From Holothuria scabra (taxonomy: Eukaryota > Echinodermata > Holothuroidea > Aspidochirotida > Holothuriidae), in contig CM074188.1 of assembly GCA_037179385.1 (NCBI GenBank), positions 27,235,318 to 27,299,317 on the forward strand: a stretch of DNA of 64,000 nt, given 5' to 3'. Below, piece by piece: positions 37,801 to 50,216 of this stretch (position 1 is the first letter of the stretch; the number at the start of each line of letters is the position of its first letter). The notes under the pieces were generated by a model, which made no database searches, was not told the origin of the DNA, and saw only the letters and a program-made list of their open reading frames with translations. The position numbers were made by a program, and so were the translations under genes.

Positions 37801-39358
37801 ACTAACTCTAACTCAAGCCATGAATATCTACATGTAAAATACAACACGGTTACCATCATCCTTTCTCAGAAAGAATAAGATAAATTAATGAACACTAACC
37901 TTGGAAACTAAAACTGGTGTTAAATAGTAGCCAAAATATTTAAAATCACCTCTCAAATTACTGTCATTTGCTCCTATGTTTATTTCACAATTGACGTGAA
38001 AACGAAAATAATGTATGCTGGAGGTAAATGGAGTATATATATGGCTTGCATGAGCACCAGTTATACATTGAGTTTATACAAAAACGCTGCTCCCATATTA
38101 ATCCCACACGAAAAGCATCTTCACAGGGAACCACACTACCATAGGCATGTGCCAATTTTATTTAGTGGGATTGTATCTGCCTTTGAAAATTCTGATAAAA
38201 GGTCAATTACTGCATAGAACTGGTAAAATATGGAGGTAGACAGACTGGAATATTAAAATGCTTAAATTTAGGAGAAAGCTCTGCAACATTTCGGACAAGT
38301 ACTCTTCAAAAGGCGGCAATTTAAAATATCAACTGATCAAAAAATGCTACTCAAATGAAACAACAAACACATGAACATGCAACTTGACTGGTGCACATAT
38401 ACAGGTCATGCAACCTACGTCACTGAGTTGGGGGGTGTTTTGCTATTTTTCAATCCTGGCATCCTAACAATTATTTCTTAGGTACTGTAGTAAGGGGGTA
38501 TTGGTAGCACATGTACTACACATGATCATATCCTTCCAGTGAGTCAAACTGAAACATGCTAACGTTACATGCACAATTAACCTCCATATTCCTTTTGAAC
38601 GTGTCTGTCTACTTCATGAAGTAGGCACACATGGCGCTGAGTGCCTTTCAGTTTTCCTCACAACATTTGTACTTTTTTAACATTTTTGTAAACCAGCAAA
38701 GAAAAGTAGCAGAACCCAAACCGACAAAAGGTGCAGTACAGAACAGCGCTTTTACCTCTTTACATACTGTGACAAAAACACTGTTTATGACTTGATCCTT
38801 CAACTATTCAAAGAACAAAAAATAAATCTGACACTTTCAATACATATCACATTCAACAACAGGCAATTTCAAGGCTACAATGTAAAATATACAGTTCTGA
38901 GGACTCCAAATAACTGTTGCTGGTAATAAACCCTAAATTTAGCCTCTTGTATTTTGTTGCATTTACAGGCTTTGCTGTATTGCTTCATGCCACCTGCATG
39001 GCAATGTTTCTATTTTGGTCCTAATCAAACAAACCTGTCTGACAGTAAGTGGGAAACTACAGGGAGGCTTCCTATTCAGAAGGGCGACAAATGTTCCCCT
39101 GTGCCTCATTTCAAAGTTCAAAACAGAGGAATACTGAAAATCCTTCAATGACGAAGAAAACCGAAAAACAGACAGATTCTTGGTGCCACTGAACAGTTTC
39201 CTTGACTGACGAGCATGAATTTGCAGTCGTTCTAAAATAAAATTGAATTATCTCATATTGTGCTTTGCAACAAGGTGCACATAAGTTTGTAAGAGCAAAG
39301 GAAGAATAGACGTCACCACAAGACTAGTAAAATAAACCAGAATGCAAAAATGCATTGA
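37801..39358. other. No gene seen; intron
   Basis: AT-rich DNA. Two short opposed frames at 38954-39151 overlap each other and show no domain. Confidence 0.6.
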
Positions 39359-40389
39359 GGTTTCGATGATATATAAATTTTCCATTTCAAATAATGCCAT
39401 CATGCACCATTATCTTCACAGTCAAGTGTTACACTAGCATGTTCAAAAAATAATTTTGTTATTCCAGATGACTTTTGACCTCCATTAAAGACATACATAG
39501 ATAGACAGACAAACATGCAGACAGAGAGAGACAGACAGCTATCTTGAAAGATCACATTTAAAAAGGTTTCAGACTTTGATCCCCCAGCTGACCCCAGATG
39601 ACCTCTGCCAAAAACATTGGAGAGCATCTCCTGACTATAACGCATCTACATACCCAAATATGAAATCTATCCAAGCTTCCTATCTTGAGATATCATGTTA
39701 ACAAGATTTTCAGACTTTGACCACTTTGACCCCAGATGACCTTTGACCTCTGCCAAAAACAAGATGCAACCATCTTCTGACCATAAGGCATCCATCCACA
39801 TATACCAAATATGAAGTTTATCCAAGTTTCATAGATTGAGATATGGTGTTAACAAGATTTTCAGACTTTGACCCTCTGTGACCCCAGATGACCTTTGACC
39901 TCCACCAAAAACAACAGGGACCATCTCCTGACTATAACGCATCCATAACCCAAATATGAAATCTATCCAAGCTTCCTATCTTGAGATATCATGTTAACCA
40001 GATTTCCTGACTTTGACCCCCACTGACCCCAGATGACCTTTGACCTATGGCAAAAACGAAAGGAACCCATCTCCTGACCATAACGCATCCACATACCACA
40101 CATGAAATCTATCCAAGTTTCCTACCTTGAGATATAGCGTTAACAATGTTTTCAGACTTTGACCCCTGGTGACCCCAGATGACCTTTCACCTCCACCCAA
40201 AAACAGAAGGGTTCTTCCTCTCAATATGGTGCATCTATGTACTAAGTTTAAAAACTGTCAGACATTCCTGTCTTGAGATATTGTGTTAACAAGCAACGTG
40301 TCACAAACACACACACACCCACGCATACATACATACACACGAACGCCATTTTGATCCCATTGGTTTCTCTTATCATCGAAACCAAAAAT
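39359..40389 (+). mobile_element. Helentron-associated-like element H3
   Basis: 5' end GGTTTCGATGATA (39359-39371) is perfectly complementary to the 3' arm TATCATCGAAACC (40371-40383) of the terminal hairpin (40362-40383), followed by AAAAAT. The core has five to six ~146-bp units with GATTTTCAGACTTTGACC, TGACCTTTGACCTC and CCAAATATGAAATCTATCC, then a CA/CATA tract at about 40302-40343. Complete and short (1.03 kb). Confidence 0.85.
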
Positions 40390-40499
40390 AAAAAAGAAAC
40401 CATTCACCACTGCACAGCTTTCCCAGTTACTAGTTAGGATATTGCAGATAAACATCATATGTATAGGAATAGGTTCACAATGTACATCGATCTAGGCCT

Positions 40500-40551
40500 G
40501 CTTTGTGAAAGGAATGTAGGCTACTAGTAGCCTACATTCCTTTCACAAAGC
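40500..40551. repeat. 52-bp perfect palindrome
   Basis: Left arm begins GCTTTGTGAAAGGAATGTAG and runs to the centre CTACTAGTAG; the right arm is its exact complement, ending CATTCCTTTCACAAAGC. Each arm is 26 bp with no spacer and no mismatch. It lies about 110 bp after the end of H3. It could extrude as a cruciform or be a minimal foldback transposon. Confidence 0.95.
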
Positions 40552-41192
40552 TGCTGACTAGCACAAACGTACTAATGTAAGCTCACTTGCTGAATCAAAC
40601 CATACATTTTGGGCTTAAATTTCTCAGTTAAGGGAGCTAGACACTTTGTGTTTTCAATTTTTCCACAAGCCAAGAACTGACACTGTAGAATATCATTAAT
40701 TTATTTACCTTTTTCCCCTTTTATAATGGCGAACTTTTTTCCGAGATTCCATTGTCAGAATTTGCGAGATCCTCTAGCTAAGCTGTACTCACTGAGAAAG
40801 CAGTGAATGTGCTGCGAGTAGTTGTTATGATTGCGCTTAAAGTATGTGATCGATCATTGGTGGATGGAACAATCACAAGGTTTTTAACAGAAATTTCCTG
40901 TTGAAGTTCACCTTGTCTTCTTGGCAGGTGTCGAATGTGCACTTCTCCTTCGTTATTACGTAGTGCAAAATAGTGAAGCAGTTGCAAAACACGTCCGCCA
41001 AGCAAGCTATATTTCAGCATGCATCTGCTCAAATCTTATGCCATCCACATGTATTCAAACTGCTAATTTTAGCTTTAGGCTTAGTGCAAGAGAATTTTTG
41101 GCCATGCGGCCAATGTTTTTGTGCCGGGGGGGGCTCTTCAGATTTTATCCTGGTGGTGCACCTGTGATCAAAAACAGCTAGTGGAGATGTCG
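40552..41192. other. No gene recognised; CpG-richer segment
   Basis: Between the palindrome and the H4 core, the segment from about 40720 to 41170 has more CpG and open frames on both strands, the longest a minus-strand 84-codon frame (40778-41032). No domain was recognised. It may be a decayed mobile element body or part of the left end of H4. Confidence 0.4.
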
Positions 41193-43491
41193 TAATAATT
41201 AGGTTTTCGGATTTGACCACTGGTGACCCCAAATGTACTTTGACCCTCACCAAAAGTTATATGGTTCGTCCCCTGACAATATTGCATCTACATACTAAGT
41301 ATGACATTCATCTAAGTTTTCTATCTCAAGAAATAGTGATAACGATGTTTTCGGATTTTGACCCCTGGCAACCCCACATGACCTTTGACCCCCACCAAAA
41401 ACAGTAGGGTTATTCTCTTGATAATAATGCATCTAGATACTAAGTATGACATTCATCCAAGCCTTCTACCTCAAGATAACGGGTTTACAAGGTTTTCGGG
41501 GTCTGACCCCTGGTGACTCCATATGACCTTTGACCCCCACCAAAAACAGTAGGGTTATTCCCTTGATAATGATGCATCTAGATACTAAGTATGACATTGA
41601 TCCAAGTTTCCTAACTCAAGATAGTATGTTAAAAAGTTTTTCAGATTTTGACCCCTGGTGACCCCATATGACCTTTGACCCCCGACCAAAAATGATAGAG
41701 TTCTTCCTCTGACAATAACACATTTTCATACTAAGTATGACATTCATCTAAGCTTTCTACCTCAAGATATTGTGTTAACAAGGTTTTCAGAGTTTGACCC
41801 CTGGTGGCCCCATATGACCCTTGACCCCCACCAAAAACAATAGGGTTCTTCCTCCCACTGTGGAGCATCTATGCACCAAGTATGTCATTCATCCAAGTTT
41901 CCAATCTCAAAATACCGTGTTAATGAGGTTTTCGGGGTCTGACCCCTATTGATCCCAAATGACCTTTGACCCCCACCAAAAACAATAGGGTTCTTCCACT
42001 GACAATAACGCACCTACATACCAAGTATGACACTCATCCAAGATTTCTACCTCAAGATATCGTGTTAACAAGGTTTTCAGAGTTTGACCCCTGGTGGCCC
42101 CATATGACCCTTGACCCCCACCAAAAACAATAGGGTTCTTCCTCCCACTGTGGAGCATCTATGTACCAAGTATGTCATTCATCCAAGTTTCCAATCTCAA
42201 AATATCGTGTTAATGAGGTTTTCAGGGTCTGACCCCTTTTGATCCCAACTAACCTTTGACCCGCGACCAAAAACAATAGGGTTCTTCCTCTGACAACAAC
42301 GCACCTACATACCAAGTATGACATTCATCCAAGATTTCTACCTCAAGATATCGTGTTAACAAGGTCTTCAGAGTTTGACCCCTGGTGACCCCATATGACC
42401 TTTCACCCCACCAAAAACAATAGGGTTCTTCCTCCCACTGTGGAGCATCTATGTACCAAGTATGTCATTCATCCAAGTTTCCAATCTCAAAATATCATGT
42501 TAACGAGGTTTTCAGGGTCTGACCCCTATTGACCCCATATGACCTTTGACCCCCACCAAAAACAACAGGGTTCTTCCTCTGACAATAATGCACCTACATA
42601 CCAAGTATGACATTCATCCAGGATTTCTACCTCAAGATATCATGTTAACAAGGTCTTCAGAGTTTGACCCCTGGTGACCCCATATGACCTTTCACCCCAC
42701 CAAAAACAATAGGGTTATTCCTCCCACTGTGGAGCATCTATGTACCAAGTATGTCATTCATCCAAGTTTCCAATCTCAAAATATCGTGTTAACGAGGTTT
42801 TCAGGGTCTGACCCCTATTGACCCCAAATGACCTTTGACCCCCACCAAAAACAACAGGAATCTTCCTATGACAATAACTCACCTACAAACCAAGTATGAC
42901 ATTCGTCCAAGATTTCTACCTCAAGATATCGTGTTAACAAGGTTTTCAGAGTTTGACCCCTGGTGGCCCCATATGACCCTTGACCCCCACCAAAAACGAT
43001 AGGGTTCTTCCTCCCACTGTGGAGCATCTTTGTACCAAGTATGTCATTCATCCAAGTTTCCAACCTCAAGATATTGTGTTAACGAGGTTTTCAGGGTCTG
43101 ACCCCTACTGACCCCAAATGACCTTTGACCCCCACCAAGAACAACAGGGTTCTTCCTTTGACAATAACGCACCTACATACCAAGTATGACATTCATCCAA
43201 GATTTCTACCTCAAGATACCGTGTTAACAAGGTCTTCAGAGTTTGACCCCTGGTGACCCCATATGACCTTTGACCCCCACCACAAACACTAGGGTTCTTC
43301 CTCTCACTATGGGGCATCCATGTACCAAGTTTGAAAACATTCAGACCTTCCCTTCTTGAGATATTGTGTTAACAAGCAAAGTGTCACAAACACACACACA
43401 CACATACACACACGCACACACGCACATACACACATACATACACACACGCCATCGTGAATGCATAGGTTTCTCTTTCATCGAAACCAAAAAT
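41193..43491 (+). mobile_element. Helentron-associated-like element H4 (5' end not found)
   Basis: About 15 core units of ~145 bp are followed by a CA tract (about 43388-43446) and a terminal hairpin (GGTTTC/GAAACC, 43465-43485) with AAAAAT. The core relates to H3 (GGTTTTCAGAGTTTGACCCC; CCAAGTATGACATTCATCC). No matching GGTTTCGATGAAAG was found upstream, so the left end is lost or lies elsewhere. Short minus-strand frames that recur at 41946, 42866 and 43105 are products of the repeat, not genes. Confidence 0.8.
41795..43235 (+). repeat. 290-bp higher-order (dimeric) repeat within H4
   Basis: Two unit types alternate: one with CCCACTGTGGAGCATCT, the other with GACAATAACGCACCTAC. The first marker occurs at 41854, 42144, 42434, 42723 and 43013, spacings of 290, 290, 289 and 290 bp. 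This shows amplification of a dimer after the monomers had diverged. Confidence 0.9.
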
Positions 43492-45198
43492 CCATTTTAT
43501 TTTCCAAATGTATACTAAACACAAGAAATCCTGGAATTTCACAGAAACTGCAACTTTAAATTACAAATAAAAGATAGTACCAAAAATAAGGATACTGATT
43601 AATATTCATAATGAAACAAAATCAACCTGCATTCATAAATGTTCCATTCTCCATCCCCAACCCTGATTTTTTCATAAAACAAAAATTGAAATTACTGCCT
43701 CTTCTAGTCCTCAGAAGGTGATCATATTATGCCAATTCTGGTAGTCACACTCTGACAACCAGACTTGGGGAGCACACAAGGGGGCACAAGTTTTTCTACA
43801 GGGGGAAGTGCCCCCCCTGCTGACACCCCCAACCCTTAGTAATGCCACTGGCTGATATACAGTAAGTCTTCCAAGTATCTTTGATTGATATTTTAGGGCA
43901 GACTTCAGATCTTGCATATGCAAGGTAATTCAAGCAGTGACTCCTGGTAATTTCCACAAATAAGAAAAACATTTTGCTTTAAAGCAAACCCAAATATCAT
44001 GAGCTCTAGACATCCATGGGAAAAGAGTGCTTACCCAACCCCTTCCCCCTACTTGTGAAAAGGACCATGCAGGGACATGAAGGGAGACCAGTGCTGCAGA
44101 AGTATGGGAATACAGCACCAGAAAGGGTTTGGATAAAAGAAAGGCTGTAATGGGGATCAAAAAAGACTCCACTAATGGAGTGTAGTACTATAACAACCAT
44201 CAGCAACCACTTTGTGTCTACTGTAAATGTTAAATGTGGAAAAGTGCAGAGCCTACAAGAACTCTTTTGACCAAAAGTACCTCCGACATAACTAGACATC
44301 CCACTCCCAAACCCAGCTCCACAATTGGTGCCCTCCAGAATATTGGACCTTGGGGCCCATACTCATTGTTGCTGACTTCTGATCTATACAATCTTTAGGG
44401 AGCTACGTAATACAAGAGAGAAGAACTTGAGTCCTCAAAGATGTAGCTACAGTATGAAACAACACCACCTAGCTGATTATCTCATCAAGTTGTCAAATGA
44501 ACCTCTCTTTTCAGAAGCCAATCACCAATTCTAGTGTAGCATAGCAAATGCTCCATAAACTGTCTTTTTTTTTATAATTATCACCTTTCCACTTCTAGTC
44601 AATATTCTGAGAAAAAACAATTTGAGTTACTCATTAAAATAAAGTCAATACAAAGCACAATTAATAGACATCAGCCAAAAAAAGAACTGCTTTGAATAAT
44701 ATTCAGTCAGTGACACTTTAAGGAGTCCTGACTGAATTCACTAGTCAACCTGTCATGCCTAAATAAAACCTGATGAATCAAATCAAATTAGCAGGGTGGT
44801 TTTCCACATTCAGGATTCACAAAACGCTCTGCTCTGTGCGACAGTTTCTTTCATGTCTGTGGGATACCTACAGTATGTACAGTTGAGTGAATCCTCTGCC
44901 AAGATTTCCATCAAAACTTGTCTGTATTTTCATGGACTGTCAAGGAGGCCTGTATACTTTATGTCATGTTTACCTTCAAAGAATGTTTTTTGGAATTTCC
45001 TCAGCTAGGTGTAAAACAAATGAGAAAACCTAGCAAAATTTTGTAATTTTACCAATTTGAAGGTTAGAAGTAGTAACACTAAAGTATACATGACCATCAA
45101 GGATAAAATAACTGCAAAGGTGTAAAAAATTGTTTTCTAACAGTAGGTGACAAAGAGTAGCTAGCAGCAAAAGCAATACCCTATAGAATTAAGGCTCA
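43492..45198. other. No gene seen; intron
   Basis: AT-rich DNA with a G/C-run repeat at about 43740-43850 (GGGGGAAGTGCCCCCCCTGC) resembling that near 28550. Short frames at 43711-44299 have no domain. Confidence 0.55.
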
Positions 45199-45469
45199 AT
45201 TAAGAGCAGTTCCTGCAAATTTTAATACTTTGAAGCAACAGATAAGTATCACAATTTTCTGCTTGTTTCTTTTCAAAATATCTTTCATAATATTTATAAC
45301 TCTAATATTGCACATTCAAATTCAAAGTAAAGCAAGCAGTTACTGTATTTCTTGTAAATTTTCTCATTTGAGAAGAAAAACTGTTGTCACATGACTCTCA
45401 AGAGCCAATCATGAAACAGGACAGCCTAGTGCACTACTTCAAGTAAGGGTGACTGCTCTTGCCCTTTAA
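45199..45469 (-). mobile_element. TTAA MITE family C, copy 6
   Basis: Reversed; the right end GGGTGACTGCTCTTGCCC then TTTAA is intact. Inner AGCCAATCATGAAACAGGAC is present. Confidence 0.8.
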
Positions 45470-45728
45470 TCTACAATAACATTTATAGGCCTATAGTCTC
45501 AAAGACAGTGAGATCAGGTAGAGTCTGAGATGGGAATATGAGGCGGGAAGTGTGGGAAAGGATAGGCAAATTATAGACATGACCAAATACTTCATTAAGT
45601 CATCACGAACTGCTTAAGAGACAAGTTGGTCTGAAAAAGTTGACAGTACTTTGTGACGTTTTTTTTTATCAACGACAATAATACTGCTAAAGGCATCTAC
45701 CCCACAGTGATTCTTCATGCATATATTG

Positions 45729-46203
45729 AAAGGCCCAATTCTTTCATCCCAAACAATACCAATTTTCCTAACCTTCTTGCTTTTATGAGCCCCTCCCACA
45801 ATTGTCCAGGGAATAATTTATCCAGTATCGCATCGCCATTTGCTACACAAACAGGTCAAACTGCTACACAAATAAAAAATTGCGTAGCAAGCATAACCCT
45901 TGCATTTTCACAAACAATGTGTGAAAGACCTCAAAAATCTTCAAAACTGCTATGCAAAATTTGAATACTAAATTATTCCCTGTTGTCTCAAATTCACCCT
46001 GCTCCAGACACAATCTCAGTTTATTACAGTGTGTACAAGAAATCTCAATGTGTATAATCAAAACACTCTCAGTACATTCAGTGTAATATACAGTAAGCTT
46101 TGGTACTTTGCATTAGGCCTATTAGCTTAAGAGCTGAGCCAATTGAGAATTTATGTTAACCCCTAAAAGAATTGTAGTTTGGGGTGACAGGATTGGCTCT
46201 ATA
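45729..46203 (-). mobile_element. TTAA MITE family A, copy 10, carrying a nested MITE
   Basis: Reversed family A copy interrupted by the 176-bp element at 45807-45982. Family A continues on both sides (CCTCCCACAATTGTC before, CTCAAATTCACCCTGCTCC after). Confidence 0.85.
45807..45982 (+). mobile_element. Nested CAGGGAATA MITE, copy 2
   Basis: Perfect 14-bp inverted ends CAGGGAATAATTTA / TAAATTATTCCCTG. TTGTC flanks it on both sides (45802-45806 and 45983-45987) and matches a single TTGTC in the uninterrupted host, so it is a candidate 5-bp target duplication. The interior matches the 187-bp insert at 31246-31432. Confidence 0.85.
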
Positions 46204-46251
46204 AGAAATGTTTCATGCTTTGCTGTTCCTAGACTTTTTTCATTCCTTGTG

Positions 46252-46365
46252 GGGAGCAAGGGCGCCCTCACTCAGGGTGCTATTAGTTTACCAGGGTTAG
46301 TTGCAGGTAAATGGAGATTACTTATGTGAATAGGAGGCAAGTTGAGTGGCGATGTAGACTGCATA
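46252..46365 (+). repeat. Hairpin-headed repeat family B, copy 3
   Basis: CCTTG/CAAGG pairing at the head, then GGTGCTATTAGTTTACCAGG and GGAGATTACTTATGTGAATA. The stem is shorter than in copies 1 and 2. Confidence 0.55.
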
Positions 46366-48092
46366 ATTAAAATAATTTACTTTCAATACAAAATGAGTCA
46401 AAATTTAGCAATAATGGACACAGTGTGATTTGGTTTTGGTACAAGTTTGCATTTCTCTTCAAAAAGGGTAATTGCATAAATAAGTCTATTATTGGACATA
46501 CTGTTCTACAGCTAGTGTACAGTATGTACTGTTTTTTTTCTTGTGAGTGCCCTTGTAAAGTTTCAGAGAATATGAGCTGCTTTAATAGATATATTTCGTC
46601 TTGTCGAAAACATCAGTAAACTGTCCAAAATTGTCTCTTGGTGTTCATGCTTTTCACATCTTAGCAGATTACAGGTCACTGTTCACCATATTGAACAATT
46701 GATAAGTACTTTCCTGCTGACTTCATTTAAACCAAAGCCAGGATGCACACAAGTTTCAAGAACAGTTTGATTCCAGCAGTGGTTTCCTGTCACAGGAAAG
46801 TTAGTTTATGCATCATTACAACTCCAGTGCTACAGTATGCTATGCAGAACAATTAAGGACCACTATAGTAGTTGCACCATCTATTCCTATGTGATGGAAT
46901 ACTGTATGTATATACATTATACTCTCATACTGTGTTGTAATATTCAATGTCATTGACAGCCTAGCTAGTGGCAAGTACTTCCCCTTACTGTATGTTTGTG
47001 ATACTTGTACACACAGAATATACCTTTCATATTAATGCTGCAGACATGCTTCTAAACTACTTGTGCATTGTACTAAACTGGGTAACAAAATTCATCATGG
47101 ATTCATGAAAGTTGCACTCAAAATGGATATGATGCTCATTCCAGATACAACATAAACAAAGGATTTTACTTGTCCCACCACTTTACATAAACTTGGCAGG
47201 CCTTGAACTCTGAGGCGTGTGAGTGCCATCACACACCATCACTCACCCCAAATCATTTGACCCCGAGTGTGAGGCATGTGAATTTTGCACACCTAGATCA
47301 ATCAAAATTTGGAGCTTCTAATAAAATTTTATAAAACAGCCCACCTACCAAACTCCTCACTTTCTTGAGGAGTGAGATTTGTGATACACCTTGAAAATAA
47401 AGTACCTCAATACCTGTAAAGGCTGGCACACACTTTGCCTACTGTACCTGGCTGACAGTCCCCTGACCCACCCATGAGTGGCATATCACTAAAATTTAAA
47501 ATTACATTCACTGCCAGGTTAATGCAGTGTATGCCAAACTTTTTTTCCCAACTACAATCTTTACATGGAGAATTTAAAGTAATACAAAGTATGTCATGGA
47601 GTTATTTTGTGGGCAATTATGCATAATTTTTTTAAGCAAGTGTTCAAAGTACAGGCCTAACGGTCTCCTCCAAGCACTTCAAAAAAGTTTCATTTATGCA
47701 CTGAGATACATATGCACAAATTATGAATAAAATGTGATACCACCCTAATTTACTATAAACCAAAAGTAACACACAACTTCTTGTACATTATCTATTGCAC
47801 AATTGCAATATGCTTTAACATTTCAGTAATTTTTAATCTCACACATACTGTAGGCTTTTCACAGACTTGTCTTCCTACTAATAATTAGTCACCCTTCATA
47901 TGATACCAGCACCACTGTCTCTAAATAACAATTTTTCAGTGCTACAACCTTAATTCAAACAAACTGTATAAAATAATGCCTGGAGTATGCATGGTCAGGA
48001 ACTCCATTCTTGGGCTATGGACACAGTATAACATCTAGGATCTGTTTATTCTGTTTTGTGTATAATTTGTCCTGGGAAGTTTTGTACACTAT
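46366..48092. other. No gene seen; intron
   Basis: AT-rich, apparently repeat-poor intron. No splice-bounded frame with recognisable domain content. Confidence 0.6.
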
Positions 48093-48288
48093 AGGCCTAA
48101 TCCTATTACTGTGTTATATAATCAAAACACTTTCAGTACATTTCATGCTTTGTAATATTAGCTTTCACTGGTACTCTGCATTGTTTGAATTAACTTTCAA
48201 TCAAAGAGCTGAGCCAATTGAGCATTTTGGGAACTCCCTATAAAAATTGCAGTTTGGGACTTTGGGGTGAGAGGATTGGTCCTTTTAA
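48093..48288 (-). mobile_element. TTAA MITE family A, copy 11 (truncated)
   Basis: The AGGCCTAATCCTATTACTG terminus joins directly to the centre (ATCAAAACACTTTCAGTAC), so about 100 bp is lost. The right end runs into TTAA. A further decayed piece follows to about 48420. Confidence 0.75.
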
Positions 48289-49057
48289 GAGCTACTTTGC
48301 ATTTTTCTTACTTGCTGCCAACTAAAAAGCTGAAAATAATTTTTTCTGTAAAATAACTACAAAAACTGTGGTTTGACAAGAACTGTAGTTTGGTGTGACA
48401 GCAACAAAAATTAAACATATTTTGGGGGTGACAGTTGACTGTCTCTCAAATACTGAAAACAATGTGGTTACCATGGTTTCATGTAAATAAACTCAGTTAC
48501 AAGAAGCAATGTACATAACAAAATATAGAAATTATTCTTATGTTTTCTCCATCAAAATGTATGAGGTATAAAAAACCCTGCTGAGCAGGCAGCTGTTCAT
48601 ATTTAACAGAATGATTTGTTATTTTTCAGATGGATCAGCCCTGGCTGAGTGCAAATCAAATCAGCCCATTAAAATACTATTTTATGTTCACTGATGCAAA
48701 AACTAAAGCTTTTGTAGACATGTATTTGAAAATCCTTAATATGTCTTACTCACTGTAAAGGTTTCAAAAAGTATAACTACACCTGGAGTCAAAAATTTCT
48801 GTACTATATTGCCTTGTGGAAATGTTTCATTTTCACCATACAGTTGCTAAATTTATGGATCACTGCCTGTGGCAGCCCTTTAACAGTTTATGGAGAAAAA
48901 CCTTACTGTAACTAAAGATTTCATAAAAAAATTGTTAAACTTCATAGAAACCTGCACTGATAAAGTTTAAAATTTCAACATAAATTTCTCCAAACGTAGA
49001 ATCTGAATGCTCAAGAATTTGAAGGGGGTATGAAGACTACATTTAGGTTTACAGGAA

Positions 49058-49068
49058 GGGGAATTCCC
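49058..49068. promoter_or_regulatory. Palindromic kB-type motif
   Basis: GGGGAATTCCC fits the NF-kB consensus GGGRNNYYCC perfectly and is palindromic. It lies in the first intron of the TNFAIP8-family gene, outside the recognised repeats. A consensus match alone does not show function. Confidence 0.3.
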
Positions 49069-49912
49069 AGACACTGACAACAGTTCTGTACAGTAAGAGA
49101 ATATGCTACAGCATGTATCCTCCCTCTATTTATTCCAAAATGTCCTAGCTCTATTCTCTCATACAAGCTAATGTACAGCAAAACCAAGGATGACACCCCT
49201 GTGACAAGATTGTATCAAAGGTGGGATCTTCAATGCAGAAATGGCAAAACAAAGAGAAACGGAGATGAACAAAAGAGGCCAAAGCTACATACTGCTCACT
49301 TGTCAAGAAGGTCAAACTAAATACACCTATGACACAGGTCTGTATACTGTACCACATAGTAATACAGTGTTGAAAGTCATAGAAATCATTAGTCATCAGT
49401 AATATTACCTCCCCTAATTGCACATATATGGTAATTAGTGCTAATTATCAAGGTGGTGGTACAAAACAGTAATGTTAATAGAATATACAGTACTCCTTAG
49501 AATGAAATACTGCTAAAAGATTTTAAAAGATAGATGTTGGAAATAAAGTCTTTGTGGGCAGTTAATTGGTGGAGTTATACTGGCACTTGGAAGAAAAGTT
49601 TTCACTAAGATTGCAAAACCTGTTCAAGCAACAATTTTACAGCTTTCATGAATTGTGAGCATCATTGCCCATGCACTTGGGTAGCATGCTGTAAAATTAC
49701 TATAAGTGGGAAGTTTTGAATGCTATGATGACATTCTGTGAATACTTCTGATGCAACATGTCTCCAGATTTACTGTACTTTCACAAGCATTGCTAAAATA
49801 TCAAATGTAAGATGAAATGGATTATGATAATGTTAATATCTGCAACCTGGATTATGAAGTAACATCCAATTTGATTTGCAACATTTGAATGATATAGAGC
49901 ACAGGGCTGGAA

Positions 49913-50216
49913 TTAAAGGTACAGTTCTCTTACCTCAAACAGTGACAATTCTCCTAACCTTCATACTAAAGCCCCTCCTACAATCGTCTGAAATTCGTGC
50001 TCATCCACATGCAATCTCAGTTTATCGCTTCAAGGTGAGTAAAGAAAAACTCAATTTATATAACCAAACACTCTCAGTACCGTTCATGTTGTGAAATAAA
50101 AACTTTGGTATTCTGCATTGTTTGAATTAGCTGTCAATCAAAGAGCTGAGCCAATTGAGAATTTTGGTACCCCCATACCAAAATTGTAGTTTGGGTTGAG
50201 AGGTTCGGCCCTTTAA
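49913..50216 (-). mobile_element. TTAA MITE family A, copy 12
   Basis: Reversed, nearly complete, 304 bp with TTAA at both ends. Keeps GCTGTCAATCAAAGAGCTGA. Confidence 0.9.

Noticed and set aside
41946..43317. Three near-identical minus-strand open frames of 67-70 codons sharing RKNPIVFGGGQG-like peptides, suggestive of a gene family
   Set aside because: They are one frame through the 290-bp higher-order repeat of H4, recurring with its period; no start context, splice sites or domain.
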